From: Portulaca oleracea
Lineage: Eukaryota > Streptophyta > Magnoliopsida > Caryophyllales > Portulacaceae
Direction of reading: 5' to 3'
NCBI GenBank assembly: GCA_029582165.1
Contig: CM055870.1
Coordinates: forward strand, 15,854,832 to 15,918,831
DNA length: 64,000 nt
Shown here: piece after piece, positions 36,649 to 48,700 of the stretch
Layout of the letters: each line of letters begins with the position of its first letter
Numbering within the stretch: position 1 is the first letter of the stretch
Position numbers and translations under genes: made by a program
Notes under the pieces: generated by a model
What the model saw: the letters and a program-made list of their open reading frames with translations, nothing else
Told to the model about the DNA's origin: nothing
Databases searched by the model: none

Positions 36649-39070
36649 TCAGCTGCCAGCTGATTCAGAATCACTAGAACTAACGGAGGCACTTCTTTCA
36701 GAACAGTTTCCATCAACCATTTTATCGCGGTAGACCTCGTCGCAATTAAAACGTTGCTTGGGATGAGAACTATAATACCTGGAAAACAGAGTGCGTATTG
36801 AAACTTCTCTCCCTGTCTTATATTCCTGATTAGGGCTTGAAACACTGGAATTGCCAGTGGAACTGTCACTACTACAGGTAGGTGTCCCTGGTTTGCGGCT
36901 GCATGAGGCTGAAACATGGGGTGATTCCTCTGAGAATTCACCATTTGGTTCGAGGTCCATTGAATCTTCAGATGCTGGGCTTAATTTAAGCTCTGTACTC
37001 AGGCTGCGTTTAGACCCTTGCCTAAGCTTCAGGAGTGTGGCTTCTGCAACATCATTGTGACAGACAATGCCTTAGAATTCAACTAGTTCATCAGTTTCCA
37101 CAAGGGCTTAGGCAAAAACAACATTACAAAAGTGAGTTTCCAAAAAGTCAGAAACCCCTCATACTGAAAATACCCTACTCCACCCACATATCCACAACTG
37201 GAATCATCCATAGTTTCATCTACACATGAGCCCATATCAGTCTCATATTTCTTGAGCAAAATTCTGTGATGTCGAATTTCCAACTAGTGTAAAAGTGATG
37301 GCAGGACTTTAAAATAAGGCAACAAGGGTTAGCCTATTTGCAGCATGTTTTCATGGCTAAAGTCAATTCTATATAGCTCTGGCAAAAGTTTGTCCGACCC
37401 GAATACCCGAATTTGTCCGACCCGAATTAAACCGGGTTTGGTCATCATTTTTTTGTCCGAATTTTAAATTCGGACAATTCGGTCATGTCTGATTCGAAAA
37501 TCGGGTCGGGTTCGGGTTTGGTTGATGAAATTTGGACGTCCGAATTTTGTATCAAATTTGGGTTCGGACAAATTCGGACAGTGTCCGAATATTATAATTC
37601 AGACAAAATATTGGAATTATGCATATATTTAGTGTAAATTCGAGTTTGGTTATATTCGGACAAATCCGGGTTCGGACAAATTCAGACAGTTCGGGTTCGA
37701 GTTCGGACACCAAAAAATGTCCGAATTTGAAATTCGGACAGGGTCCGGGTTTGGTGATTTTGTCCGAATTGTCCGAACCCGGTTTGACCCGAACCCGATT
37801 TTTTGCTACCGCTAATTCTATCTAACAGACCTGTTCTTTTGAAAGGTAAGCAGGATCCTACTTACCTTACCTATTTCTACTTACCTTACATAAATTACCT
37901 ATTTCTATCTCTATACTTTTCTCTCCACACTACCTTACCTACTAATACTTACCCAATCCTCCTTACTTTACTAACACTAGATCCTACCTACCTTCCAAAA
38001 GAACAAATTATAATCGTTTGCAGAAACTGATTCAATAAGGTCCCAAACACAGGGGGGAAAAAATGCAACTCGGGTCAAACAATGATGCCTTTTCTTTTCA
38101 TCCTTGCTTTCATTGTCCTCGCTCTCTTAAAAAAAAATGCAACCCTGTTCTTTGGATTGGTAATTCTTTTCAATCAAATCCAATCCAATCCAAACCTTAC
38201 ACAATTCCCTAAACAAACATCCTCTCTAAAAACAGAATTCCCCAAAAAAAACATCATAACTTATCAAATCAAATCAAATCCAATCCATCCAAACCTTGTT
38301 CTATCCAATCCAAGCAAGACAAAGCTCTTATGTCACTTGAAAGACATTGAAGCCTAGAAATGTCAACAACAAATGGAATTGACAAAACAGGTAAAGGTAA
38401 GGTATCTGTGACCCCAGCGAAGAGATCTGACAGTGTCTACGGTGAACCCAACATATCACAGCTAATTTGGGCATGAAAGCCCCCAGGTTTGATGAACACT
38501 TTCCGATCTGCTACTATGAATTGGTATGAGTCCATCAAAATTCCAACATAGTGAACGAATCCTTCAAAATTCCAGCTAATTTGACGAATTCATCAACTAT
38601 CCATGTTCGCGATAAACGCAGTCAACAACTGAAACTCAATGCGGCAGTGAATCGGAATCCAGCAAGTAACAAAAATCCACAAAAAATCCTGCCAACTACA
38701 CATGAATTTGCCAACAATTCGTGCTAAGATGATATATATACGATCATTATTGTTCTTTCTTAACAGGTTTTACTAACTGAAACTCTGAAATAGATCTTTA
38801 TAAAATCGATTGCCAGTATGCCAAGAAAAAGAAAAAAAAGGGTTGTGAGGGGATCGGCGAGAAATCAACAGAAAGCAGGGAATCAAGAAACCAAGTAAGA
38901 ATTAAAGTCATAGGTAGTAAAAACCAGCAAAAAACTGAAAAGAAAAAGAAAAAGGAAGAGAAGAAAATAATACCATAGATGGAGAGAGAATCGTCCTTGA
39001 AAAGCTTAGAAGGCGGGGCCTCCAATTCCAGGCACTCCGCCGGCGACGGCGCTGCTCTTATCCTCCCAAA

Positions 39071-39073
<3 letters not shown>
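36649..39073 (-). CDS. uncharacterised Ser-rich plant protein (2 exons, 164 aa)
   Basis: Exon 1 is 39073-38974 and exon 2 is 37043-36649 (TGA stop). The GT-AG intron of 1.93 kb splits the codon for E34. The N-terminus MFGRIRAAPS..LELEAPPSK and the block KDDSLSIYEATLLKLRQGS look like a conserved plant family I remember only as unknown-function. The rest is rich in Ser, Glu and Pro (TPTCSSDSSTGNSS, ASVSSSDSES) and is probably disordered. It has no signal peptide, membrane segment or catalytic motif. A (CT)n run abuts the ATG. The intron holds one hAT-like and two MITE-like elements. The gene call rests on splice fit and family resemblance; function is unknown. Confidence 0.8.
37374..37814. mobile_element. 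hAT-like MITE built of TCCGAA/TTCGGA words (441 bp)
   Basis: Termini tagctctggcaaaa and, on the other strand, tagcggtagcaaaa. The flanking octamers attctata (37366-37373) and attctatc (37815-37822) match at 7 of 8, fitting a hAT target duplication. The interior is almost wholly cccgaa, tccgaa, ttcggac and gggttcggg words on both strands. Intronic, in the 164-aa gene. Confidence 0.82.
37831..38006. mobile_element. MITE with TGTTCTTTT-type ends (TTACCTACC words)
   Basis: The left end ctgttcttttgaaaggtaag is mirrored on the other strand by ttgttcttttggaaggtagg. The interior consists of repeated cttacctta/ctacct words. Intronic. Confidence 0.65.
38145..38325. mobile_element. probable MITE (ATCCAATCC words)
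   Basis: Begins ctgttctttggattgg. The far end carries, on the opposite strand, cttggattgg after a degenerate tgt-ctt terminus. The interior is full of aatccaatcc/caaatcaaatc words. Limits uncertain. Confidence 0.45.

Positions 39074-39117
<44 letters not shown>
39074..39117. repeat. (CT)n microsatellite abutting a start codon
   Basis: About 22 CT units on the plus strand. In the mRNA of the 164-aa gene this is a (GA)n tract ending immediately before the ATG. Confidence 0.9.
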
Positions 39118-39118
<1 letters not shown>

Positions 39119-39400
39119 GGATTTTGGTGTTTGAAAGGGGGAAAAGGGAGGGAGATAGGAGAGAGAAAGGCGGGAAGCCAAATATGGAGGAGAGGAAAGA
39201 AAGCACTGCCAAATTTTCAAGTCTTCTACACTACACCTTCCTTATATCTTATATCTAAATGAAAATGAAAAGGAAAAGGAAAAGGAAAGCATGTTTTTCT
39301 GGGCAAGAAAATATAAATTGAGTGACGTTGGGCTGATGATGTTAATGGGCCTATTTAAAATTAAAATCAGGCCTATATTTATGGATTTTTACTTTTTCGA

Positions 39401-39718
39401 TAGTGTTGGCAAATTCCACCCGACCGAATTTGTTCGACCGAATTTAAATTGGATTTGGTCATCAATTTTTGTTAAATTTTGAATTCAAACAATTCGGTTA
39501 TGTCCGATTCTAAAATCGGGCCGAGTTCGGGTTTGGGGTGAGAAATTCAGACGTTCAAATTTTGTGTTAAACTCACGTTCAGATAAAATCGGATACATTT
39601 GGACCGTCTCCAAACCCCACAATTTGGACAAAATGTTGAAATTGTGTTTAAATTTAGTGTAAACTTAGTTTGAGTGTAAATTTAGTGTAAACTTAGGTTT
39701 GAGTCTAAATTTGGACAA
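39401..39718. mobile_element. truncated hAT-like copy (TCCGAA family)
   Basis: Starts tagtgttggcaaattcc and continues with cgaccgaattt, ttcggttatgtccg and gggccgagttcggg, in the same order as 37374-37814 but more diverged. No right terminus is seen. Confidence 0.55.
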
Positions 39719-40243
39719 GCAGGGAATCGTCGACGTCTCAGTTGGCATCTGGTTGCCACACCGATGCTGGCTCCCCCCCCCCCTCGAATCTTGCTGGTGG
39801 TCACCGGATTTCTCCCTTGAAAATTTATCCTTCCCTCCTTAAAACTCCACGTCAAAAATGTTGATGCTCAAACTCCCGACGTCTCCCCCCATTTAAATCT
39901 CACCGACAGTGGTCTCTGTGGTCTCAACCGACGCCCCTATGGTCTTAGATATGAATTTCCCAAATTTTTTGTGTTTGAATTTGGAGCGTTACCGTCGCGT
40001 GGGTGGGTGAAGATTAGCTTGAGTGATGATGGATTATCAATAATCAACAAGAACAAGCGTCATGGAGACCCAAATGATGGATATGACCTTGAGCAAGGAG
40101 AACCACAACTCTAGGCCTAACACCCCACCATGATTATCCAAGGTAATCTACTAAATAATCACTAAAGGAATGACTTGAATCACCTTTAAAATTGATTGGA
40201 TAAAGATAACAAGGTTTGAGAGAAAACAAGGGAGAAAACCCTT
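39719..40243. other. non-genic sequence interrupted by the Gypsy insertion
   Basis: Holds a C-rich run (39772-39783) and no exon. Its last five bases (ccctt) are the left target duplication of the Gypsy element. It continues at 60328 after the element. Confidence 0.5.
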
Positions 40244-40422
40244 TGTAGACGCTGAATTTTGTATCTATTTTATTTTCTTTTTTTAGTGTCAGTTTTAGAA
40301 AATAGGCTAACCGATAAATGGCACGCAAGCCTCTTTCCACCGAAAACTCCAAAAAATATACAAAGCCCAAAATGCCGGGAACCTGGGTTCAGTGGGCCGG
40401 AGCTCAGCTCCAACACCACAGG

Positions 40423-40518
40423 AACCCGTCTGGGTTCAGTGGGCCGGAGCTCAACTCCGCCCACAGGAACCCGTCTGGGTTCCTAGGCCCGTTTTTCTTC
40501 CAGGAACCCGTCTGGGTT
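40423..40518. promoter_or_regulatory. cluster of three 14-bp inverted-repeat motifs in the 5' LTR
   Basis: AACCCGTCTGGGTT occurs at 40423-40436, 40468-40481 and 40505-40518, 70-160 bp upstream of the TATA-like box. The arms AACCC and GGGTT pair around a 4-bp spacer. The identical cluster is in the 3' LTR at 59329, 59374 and 59411. A binding-site or promoter role is inferred. Confidence 0.55.
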
Positions 40519-40588
40519 TCCTGTTGATTCCCACGGCGCCGCGGCTTAACCTAGCCTCCAAACCCTAAACCTAAACCTAATTCCCCCC

Positions 40589-40596
40589 TATAAATA
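40589..40596 (+). promoter_or_regulatory. LTR TATA box candidate
   Basis: TATAAATA in a C-rich context (ccccctataaatactca), with its counterpart in the 3' LTR at 59495-59502. Likely core promoter for the genomic transcript. Confidence 0.6.
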
Positions 40597-41375
40597 CTCA
40601 CCATTCATCACCCATGAGGACACCGGAATATACTAGGAGTATTGACACTAGTATATTCTTTCTCTCTTCTCCTCCATTCGTGCTTTATTTTAAAGGTTAG
40701 CGTAGTTTTTGTATTTTTGTACATAATATAATCCTACGTGTTCTTGTATCTTTTCTTTTCTTTTATTGCATGACATTAATGATAAATCTATGAAATTTAT
40801 TCAATTCCTCCCTTTTCAAATCTGCGCTTTAATTTAATTCTAGTAGAGTCTATTCGTTTGAATAGGCGGGTTTGATGATTTTATCGTCAAATTCGTAACC
40901 TTACCCGAATCCGTCTTTGGATTCGTAGGCGAGTCTCTTTTTAATGGTTTGTTGTTTTATCCTTAAATTCAATGGCGACTCTAACTTTTACTTCTCAAAA
41001 CTTTTTTGAAATCATCACGACCAGCATTACCGTCTTGTATTTATCGAGCAGGCAGAATCAGACGGTTCCTAGCCCCTTTTCTTCTCTTTGTTTCTTTAAG
41101 AACCCGTCAGGTTTTGTTGCATTTTCTTTCTTTTTTTGTTTCGCTTTCATGGAACTCAGACGGGTTTAGTCGAGTTTCCTTTTTCTTCGTTTTCTTTTCT
41201 TTTCTTTTTTTATATCTTCTTTAAAATCGAGTTTAGGGATAAATCAAATTGTAAAATAAAATCTCAAACTTAATTAAGGATAAGCAATCCAAGTCGGCTC
41301 CCAAATTAAAGAGAGAACATCCTCTCTTTAAGTAGCCTTGAAGAGGTCCTTCGGATTTTTTAGGTCTCTGATTAG

Positions 41376-41397
41376 CGACTCCAGGGGACTTAAACTT
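41376..41397 (+). promoter_or_regulatory. degenerate primer binding site
   Basis: The sequence gattagcgactccaggggac lies directly after the 5' LTR and resembles the TGGCGACTCC..GGGGA site (tRNA-Arg type, from memory) of Tat/Ogre elements, with lost or changed bases. Confidence 0.5.
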
Positions 41398-42707
41398 AAA
41401 AGAGGGTAAAACTTGAAAGGGTTGAATTTTAGTGTTTTTGTAAAAAGGTAGGAATTAATTTATTTCATATTATTTATCATTTTAGGCATATTGCATCAGG
41501 CTACTCTTGGGCCTTATGGTGGGAGCACAAAGCGTTGGTAGGTTCTAAAACTAGGATTACCCTCTGAGAGCGGGGTCACTACTTGTGGGATGCACTTACA
41601 TACCCAAGCCTTTGACTCATCCTCTCCCCGTGTTACACTCTAAGGGTTTCCCTGAAATCCCGAAGAGCAACACCCCACACATCGCTTCCTACGTACGTAG
41701 GGGGAATGCACCGGGGCGAGAACATGCGGTACCTTATCTCCTATCCCTAGAAAACCCTAAACCTAGAGTCATGGTTAGGTTAATCTCGCATTTGTATGCT
41801 ATGTGATTTTATTTTAGAATCCATGTATAAGTTGTAAAGTTTTATTTTTGTATAGGTTGTAGAATTTTATTTTTTGTAAAGAGCTCATGTATATGCTGTA
41901 AAATTTTAGTTTGTAAAGAGTTTCGAGTCCATGTATATGTTGTATAGTTTTGTTTCGTAAAGAGTTTCAAGTCTATGTATGTTATGTAGTTTCATCTTGT
42001 AAAGGGTTTAAGAGTCCGGTTATAAAGAGTCTTCGGGCCCGAGTATTCAACCTTTTTCATGAGTCGGGAGTCGTTCTAGTTCGCATAGGAACACGCAAGA
42101 GCAGACTAGACACCAGGAACCCAGACGGGTTTCTGGCCTGCCAAGTCCGGCCCATCTGTATTGGTGACTGTCGGTCTGGGCCCAGTTTGAAAAGAGAACC
42201 CAGACGGGTTTCCTAACCCTGTCTGGCCTTCTTTTTTCTTCTTCGGGCCTGACCGCTTCACCCCACGGACAGCCCAATGCGCTTGCTGATGATCCTATTC
42301 GGCCCTTTATGACATTCCCTAAGTCTAATCCCAATTGCGTCCGTTACTTGAATCTGAGCCCCAAACCGAAAGCGATCGTGACTCAATCTAAGTAAGGACC
42401 CAATAGACGATTAGTATTGTCAGTCCGCATACTAGGTCCATGTAGAGTTAGGACATGCACTCCCATAAAAGTGAGTGAGTCACCCTTGTGTCAGCATATA
42501 GGCGTCGTGTCCATGTCCTAGGTTCATATAGGTCCGCTAAGTCATGCATGCATCGGGCGGGTGGCGTAAAAGTTCTTTCGAGCACTAATCAGTTTCCATG
42601 CAGGCAAGATAACAGACCATCTCCGAGCCCGCATCTGTGACCCACAAACCGGCAGGCTTATTTGCAATCCCAATTACAGACTGTCGGCTCAATCCAGTGA
42701 ATCCACC
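41398..42707 (+). other. untranslated leader of the Gypsy element
   Basis: No long ORF. Two perfect AACCCAGACGGGTT motifs lie at 42118-42131 and 42197-42210. Expected to include the packaging region. Confidence 0.6.
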
Positions 42708-45700
42708 ATGTCAGGATCTCCTAATCACAACCTTTTTGGGGAGAGTTTTGGTGACAAGCTACCTGATGGGCTATATGAGAGGATACAGGAAGCAATTGCT
42801 TTCTGCATGGCAGATCAGGAGGACAGAACCAATGAGAAACTGGAAAAGAAGTTCAACGAAAATCAACAAACTATGAATGGCGTGCTGGAAGCCATTAAAC
42901 AGATCAACAAAAAGCTCGGCATCGGACTTGAGGAAGAAGAAAACTATTATGACACCGAATCTGAGGCCGAGGCAGATGATGGGGTTGGAGAATGTCACCC
43001 CAAGTCCAAAAACGGAGGCCCAAAACCTAAGTCATTTGGTGAAGTCAGGTCCAAATCTGCACTGAATAACTCTAGAACTTCGGAGGACCCTTACGTCAAG
43101 AAACTTGAGGAGAAGGTTGACATGCTCACTAGAAGGATGATGAAAACTGATCCAACCTTCACCGACCCCTGCATGGATTTTGCCATCCCCAAACATTGTG
43201 TATCGAGGATAAAGGACAAGGTTGAGGTGCCAAACATGAAATTTAGACCCTCCAAAAATCCATCGCATCACTTAGAGGAATTCCTGAGGCTAGCTCCCCT
43301 CCATAAGGTAGATGAAGGTCTCTACACCACAGTCTTCCCTTCCACTCTAGAAGGTAAGGCCAAGGTATGGTACCAAAATCTCCCCCAGCAAGTTAAGACT
43401 AACGCAGATGAGTTATTCAGAGCCTTCGTAAGCCATTTCAGTCGCCTGCAGCAAAAGGAGGTCACTGTGGATGATTTAACTTCCCTGAAACAAAGGGAGG
43501 ACGAATCGTTCCTCTCTTATTACGAGCGATGGCACTCCATGTTATCTGAAATCGACGAGACGGTCCCCTTCAGGATGCAACTAAGTACTTTCAAGCAAGG
43601 AATCCATCTCCGCATCACTCGACATTTTGGTTTCCAATCCATCAAAGACTTTGAGACTTTAAAGGACTTGTGTGTTCAAATTGAAGCTGCTAACAATGAA
43701 AAAAGCACACAACATTCTGGTTGGAAAGGATCTAGCTCCAACAGGAGGGCCACTAGCGCGCCTAGCCCCCCTCAGAAAACTGTTGAGACTAATTCCATCC
43801 AACGAAGGCAATACACTCCGAGGTTCGACTCTTACCACCCACTAGATATGTCTTATGCCAGGGCATTGGAAAGGCTGGTGAAAAAGGGTATCATCCAGTT
43901 GCCCCTGCCAACCCCTGAACCTGAGGTTAAGCCTCCGAGGTGGGATGGGAACAAATACTGCAATTTCCATCGCAGTCGAGGTCATGACACCGAAGTATGT
44001 TGGTCTTTGAAAAATAAGATCGAAGGGCTAATCCGAGACGGTGTTATTCCTCCACCAAACCCGTCTCGAAAACCCAACAACAAAGAGAACCCATTGCCCA
44101 ATCACACCAATGCCGTCTTTTTGGAGGAGAACGTCTTCGATCCGTCCACTCTCATCACTGATATGGGTCAATTTGTCTCAGTTCTTCTCCCGCTTACAGA
44201 AGAACTCATCATCAACGGCATTTGGGACAGTGAAAGTGAAGAAGAAGGCGAAGAGGCCACTGACCTTGAAACCAATAAGCATCCATTATATGACTCTTCT
44301 GACGACGGAGGGGATGTGGAAGAAATGACAATTCCTCAGGCTGCAGTTCTTACTCGGTCCGGCCGCTACTATAACAGGAATGCTACCTTGTCAGCAGCGA
44401 CCCCTAATCCCGAAATGACGGAAACCCCTACACCTCCGCCAGAAGATCCTTTCCTCACGCAGCTGAAGAAAACAAAGGCCGAAGTCACAATTTGGCAGCT
44501 TTTATGTGCTTCGCAAGACCATAGGCAAATACTGCTGGATGCCTTCAATAAGCTCATGGTGCCTACCTCAGCATCACCAGAGGATATCATCTCTCACATT
44601 ACCTCCGGGAAGCCTGCCATCACCTTCGGGGATGAAGACTTACCCGAGGAGGGAGGTTCTCACAACAAGGCTCTTTACCTCACCGCCATGTGCTCTACTC
44701 AAACCATACCACTTGTTCTCGTGGACAATGGTTCGGCCGTCAATGTCTGTCCGTGGAGAACCGCGCAAAAGTTAGGAGTTCAAAAACAGCATTTGACACA
44801 AAATACTGTTCAGCTGCGCGCATACGATAATTCCCCTCGCAAGTCGCTAGGATCGATTGTGCTTCCCATCACCATCGACTGCATAAGTAAGAACGTTGAA
44901 TTCGTTGTTCTGGATATCCCGGCTTCTTTCAACATGCTGTTGGGAAGGCCCTGGTTACATGAGTGCAATGCTGTCGCCTCTACCTTACACCAGAAAGTGA
45001 AATTAATCATTCAAGGCCAAGTAGTCACGATCTCAAGCAAACCCCTCAGCGCCGTTTTTGACCCCAAGAAACCCACACTCGAAATTGAACATAGCTCAGC
45101 TGACGAGGAGCTACACAACTTTGAGATGGTAGCGGTTTTGAGCCAGGATCAAGCTCACTTTGACTTCGATCCATACTCAAGCCCTAATATCCATACTATG
45201 TTGCGGAAGCAAGGTCATTTTCCGGGGATGCCACTTGGTCGAAATCCCAAGAATAAGTTGGCGCCAAACTTCAAGGTGTTCAAAAACAAAGGAAGGTTCG
45301 GGCTAGGCTACAAACCAACTAAGGAGGAAGTGAGACTGGCGAAGCTAGCCATGGCTAAGCAGAAAAGATTGGACAACCCTCCAACCCTATACCAAGTCAA
45401 GCCGTATCCGCGCACTCTTAATGGACAGTTCTTGAGAGAGGGTGATGACTTCCCTTATTACGGCTTCCCAGAACCACATTATCTAAAATCTCAGGGTATC
45501 CAAGTGGCGGGGCTAGAAATCTTCAATGACTGTGCCGTCACCACAACCTCCACGTTCATCCCGCCTAGGAGAAGTCGCCCACCTTTGGAATGGACCCACC
45601 TCGCTGGAGGCGGCATCTTCGGAATGTTCTTTGGGCAAGAAGCGCGCAAGGAAGAAGTCGTCGACCCAGTCATCGCTGCACTTTCCAACCCACGCTTTGA

Positions 45701-48700
45701 CCCAAGTCTGTTGATCGGAGAAGACGACGACCATCGTGAGGTCACCTGGATCGACGATGAGGAGAATAAATTTACGCTTTCTGTAGGAGAATCTGTAGGA
45801 GAGTCTGTGGGAGAGTCTGTCCCAAAGGTCGTAAAGTCAGGGTCTAGTAGTCCTAAGTTGGTCGGGATTAACCCAGAGTCTGTTGATGTACCCATTTCTG
45901 CATTTAATAAGATGAACATTTCTGCTTACTCGAGCTGTTGCGCCAATTCTGATAATAAAAACGATGAACCTTTAAAAGATCAGAATAAATTAACAGAAGC
46001 CATGGATAAATTTGAGGAAAAGGTGGCGATCATTGAAGATACCATAAGCATAAATGTAGGGACGGAGGACACGCCCCTGGAGCTTAAGTTAGGCAAGTCC
46101 CTAACAGATAAAGAGCAACAGGATTTCGCTGAACTTCTTAGGGAATTCAAAGACGTGTTTGCATGGTCATATGAAGACATGCCAGGTATCGACAGGAGCA
46201 TCGCTGAACATACCCTTCCACTATATCCTGACGCTAAACCGGTACGACAAAAGGCTCGCAGGATCAAGCCGGAATGGTCAAAGAAGATTGAGAATGAGGT
46301 GATGGAGCAGTTAAAGGCTAAGTTCATACGGGCAGTGCAATATCCCGATTGGGTGGCCAACATCGTCCCGGTTCCCAAGAAAGATGGACGAATAAGGGTG
46401 TGCGTTGACTTCAGAGATCTAAACAAAGCCAGCCCGAAGGATAGCTTCCCTTTGCCACATATTGATGTGCTAGTGGATAACACTTGCGGACATGAGTTGT
46501 TGTCCTTCATGGACGGTTACGCAGGGTATAATCAAATCAAAATGGCAGAAGAAGACATGGAGAAAACATCTTTCACTACTCCTTGGGGTACATATTGCTA
46601 TACAGTGATGCCTTTTGGCCTGAAAAATGCGGGGGCCACATACCAGCGCACCGCGAATACCCTCCTCCACGACATGATGCACAGAGAGGTAGAGGTATAT
46701 GTGGATGATATGATCGTCAAGTCCAAAACTAGGGAAGAACACCTCCCTAATCTCCGCAAATTCTTCCTTCGTTTAAGGAAATATAACATGAGACTTAATC
46801 CCCGGAAATGCACATTCGGAGTTACATCAGGCAAGCTACTAGGCTTCGTGGTCAGTCAACGCGGAATTGAGGTAGACCCATCGAAAATTAAGGCCATTCA
46901 AGAGATGAAACCGCCTAGGACAGAAAAGGAAATCCGGGGTTTCCTTGGTCGTATACAGTACATCAGTCGGTTTATTTCCAAGCTCACTATGACCTGTGAG
47001 CCGCTGTTCAAGAAACTTAAGAAGGGAGCAAAGGCAGAATGGGATGATCAATGTCAAGCAACCTTCGACAAAATCAAAGAATACCTGACCCATCCTCCTG
47101 TGTTAGTGCCGCCGGTACCGGATGAGCCTCTACTCCTTTACCTCACTATAACCAACTCAGCAATGGGTGCTATGTTGGCCCAACAGGTAAAGGGAAAGGA
47201 GAGCGCCATCTATTACCTTAGCAAGAAATTCAATGACTGTGAAAGCCGATACACCAACATCGAGAAAATGGCTCTCGCATTGGTTTGGGCGACGAAGAAG
47301 CTTCGACATTATATGTTGTCACATACAGTGCACGTAATCGCTGAGTGCAACCCGATCAAATTCATCATGGAACAACCCACGATCAATAGTCGCATAGCCC
47401 GATGGGTAGTCATGTTATCAGAGTTTAGTCTAAAGTTCGTACCTCAAAAATCCATCAAGGGAAGAGCCATCTCCGATTTCCTTGCAGACTCTGCTTGTCA
47501 GGAACCTTCAAGCACCAACTTGGAATTCCCAGACGAAGAAGTCTTCCATACTGATGAGGTCACCTGGGAAATGTATTTTGACGGTGCTTCTAATCAAATG
47601 GGATGCGGCGTAGGAGTGCTCTTAATATCGCCAAGGACAAGATTACCTGCTTCACAACTTGAGTTCGACGCAACTAACAACGCAGCCGAATATGAAGCCT
47701 GCATCATCAGGTTACAAGTGGCATTAATTATAGGAGTAAAGCACATCAGAGTGTTTGGTGACTCTAGCCTCATCATCAATCAAGCCAAGAATACCTGGAA
47801 AGTCAGAAATGAATCTTTAATAGCTTATCAACGACGGTTGTTGGATTTCGCAACACAGTTTGAACACATTGAGTTCACATACCTATCTAGGGATAATAAT
47901 GAGCTGGCAGATGCCTTGGCTAAACTCTCTTCCATGATCGCTATCCCCATAGGAATTTACGAATTCCCTATAACAATAGAGAGGCGCGACCAACCCGCTT
48001 ACCTGTGCTCCATAGAAGAACCCCCTATAGACCCGGACACGTGGTTCTTCGACGTCTACACATACTTGAGAAAAGGGGACTATCCTGCGGAGGCAGATTC
48101 TAAGGGACAAAGGGCAGTCAGAATGATGGCAGCACAATACTGCCTAATTCATGATCGACTTTACAAAAAGACCGCTACAGGTATCAATCTGCTTTGCGTT
48201 GATGCCAAGACAGCAGAAGAACTAATGACCTCCATACATGGAGGAGAATGTGGGCCACATATGAACGGCAGAATGTTGGCGAAAAAGATTCAAAGAACCG
48301 ACTATTATTGGTCCACTATGGAGGCCGACTCTCTCAATTTCGTTAGAAAATGTGGTAAATGTCAGGAATATGCCAACTTGCAACACCAGCCATCTTCCTA
48401 CCTCACCACAGTAACATCCCCATGGCCATTCTCAATTTGGGGAATAGACATAATCGGGAAGGTACATCCCACAGGCACCGGAGGACATGAGTATGTGTTG
48501 GTAGCTGTGGATTACTTCACTAAATGGGTAGAAGCAACCTCCTACGCAAAGATCACCTCGAAACATGTAGCTAAGTTCATCTTGAACAATATCATCTGCA
48601 GATACGGGGTACCACACGAGATTATCAGTGATAATGGGAGCCATTTCAGGAAGGAAGTCGAAGTGTTGTTGGCTAAGTATAAGATTAAACATCATAAATC

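Larger units (their letters stand above)
40244..41375 (+). repeat. 5' LTR of Gypsy element
   Basis: The first 371 bp (40244-40614) are identical to 59150-59520. After that the copy differs from the 3' LTR by many small deletions, mostly in homopolymers, and its last bases are altered so that the GTCTACA end is lost. It contains three perfect AACCCGTCTGGGTT words. Confidence 0.88.

Noticed and set aside
40259..40527. LTR ORFs repeated identically at 59165-59433
   Set aside because: Identical only because the two LTRs are; non-coding LTR promoter region.
45491..45919. Minus-strand ORF of 142 aa within gag-pol
   Set aside because: Shadow of the intact plus-strand polyprotein; no independent motif.
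45980..46510. Minus-strand ORF of 176 aa
   Set aside because: Antisense shadow of the reverse transcriptase region of gag-pol.
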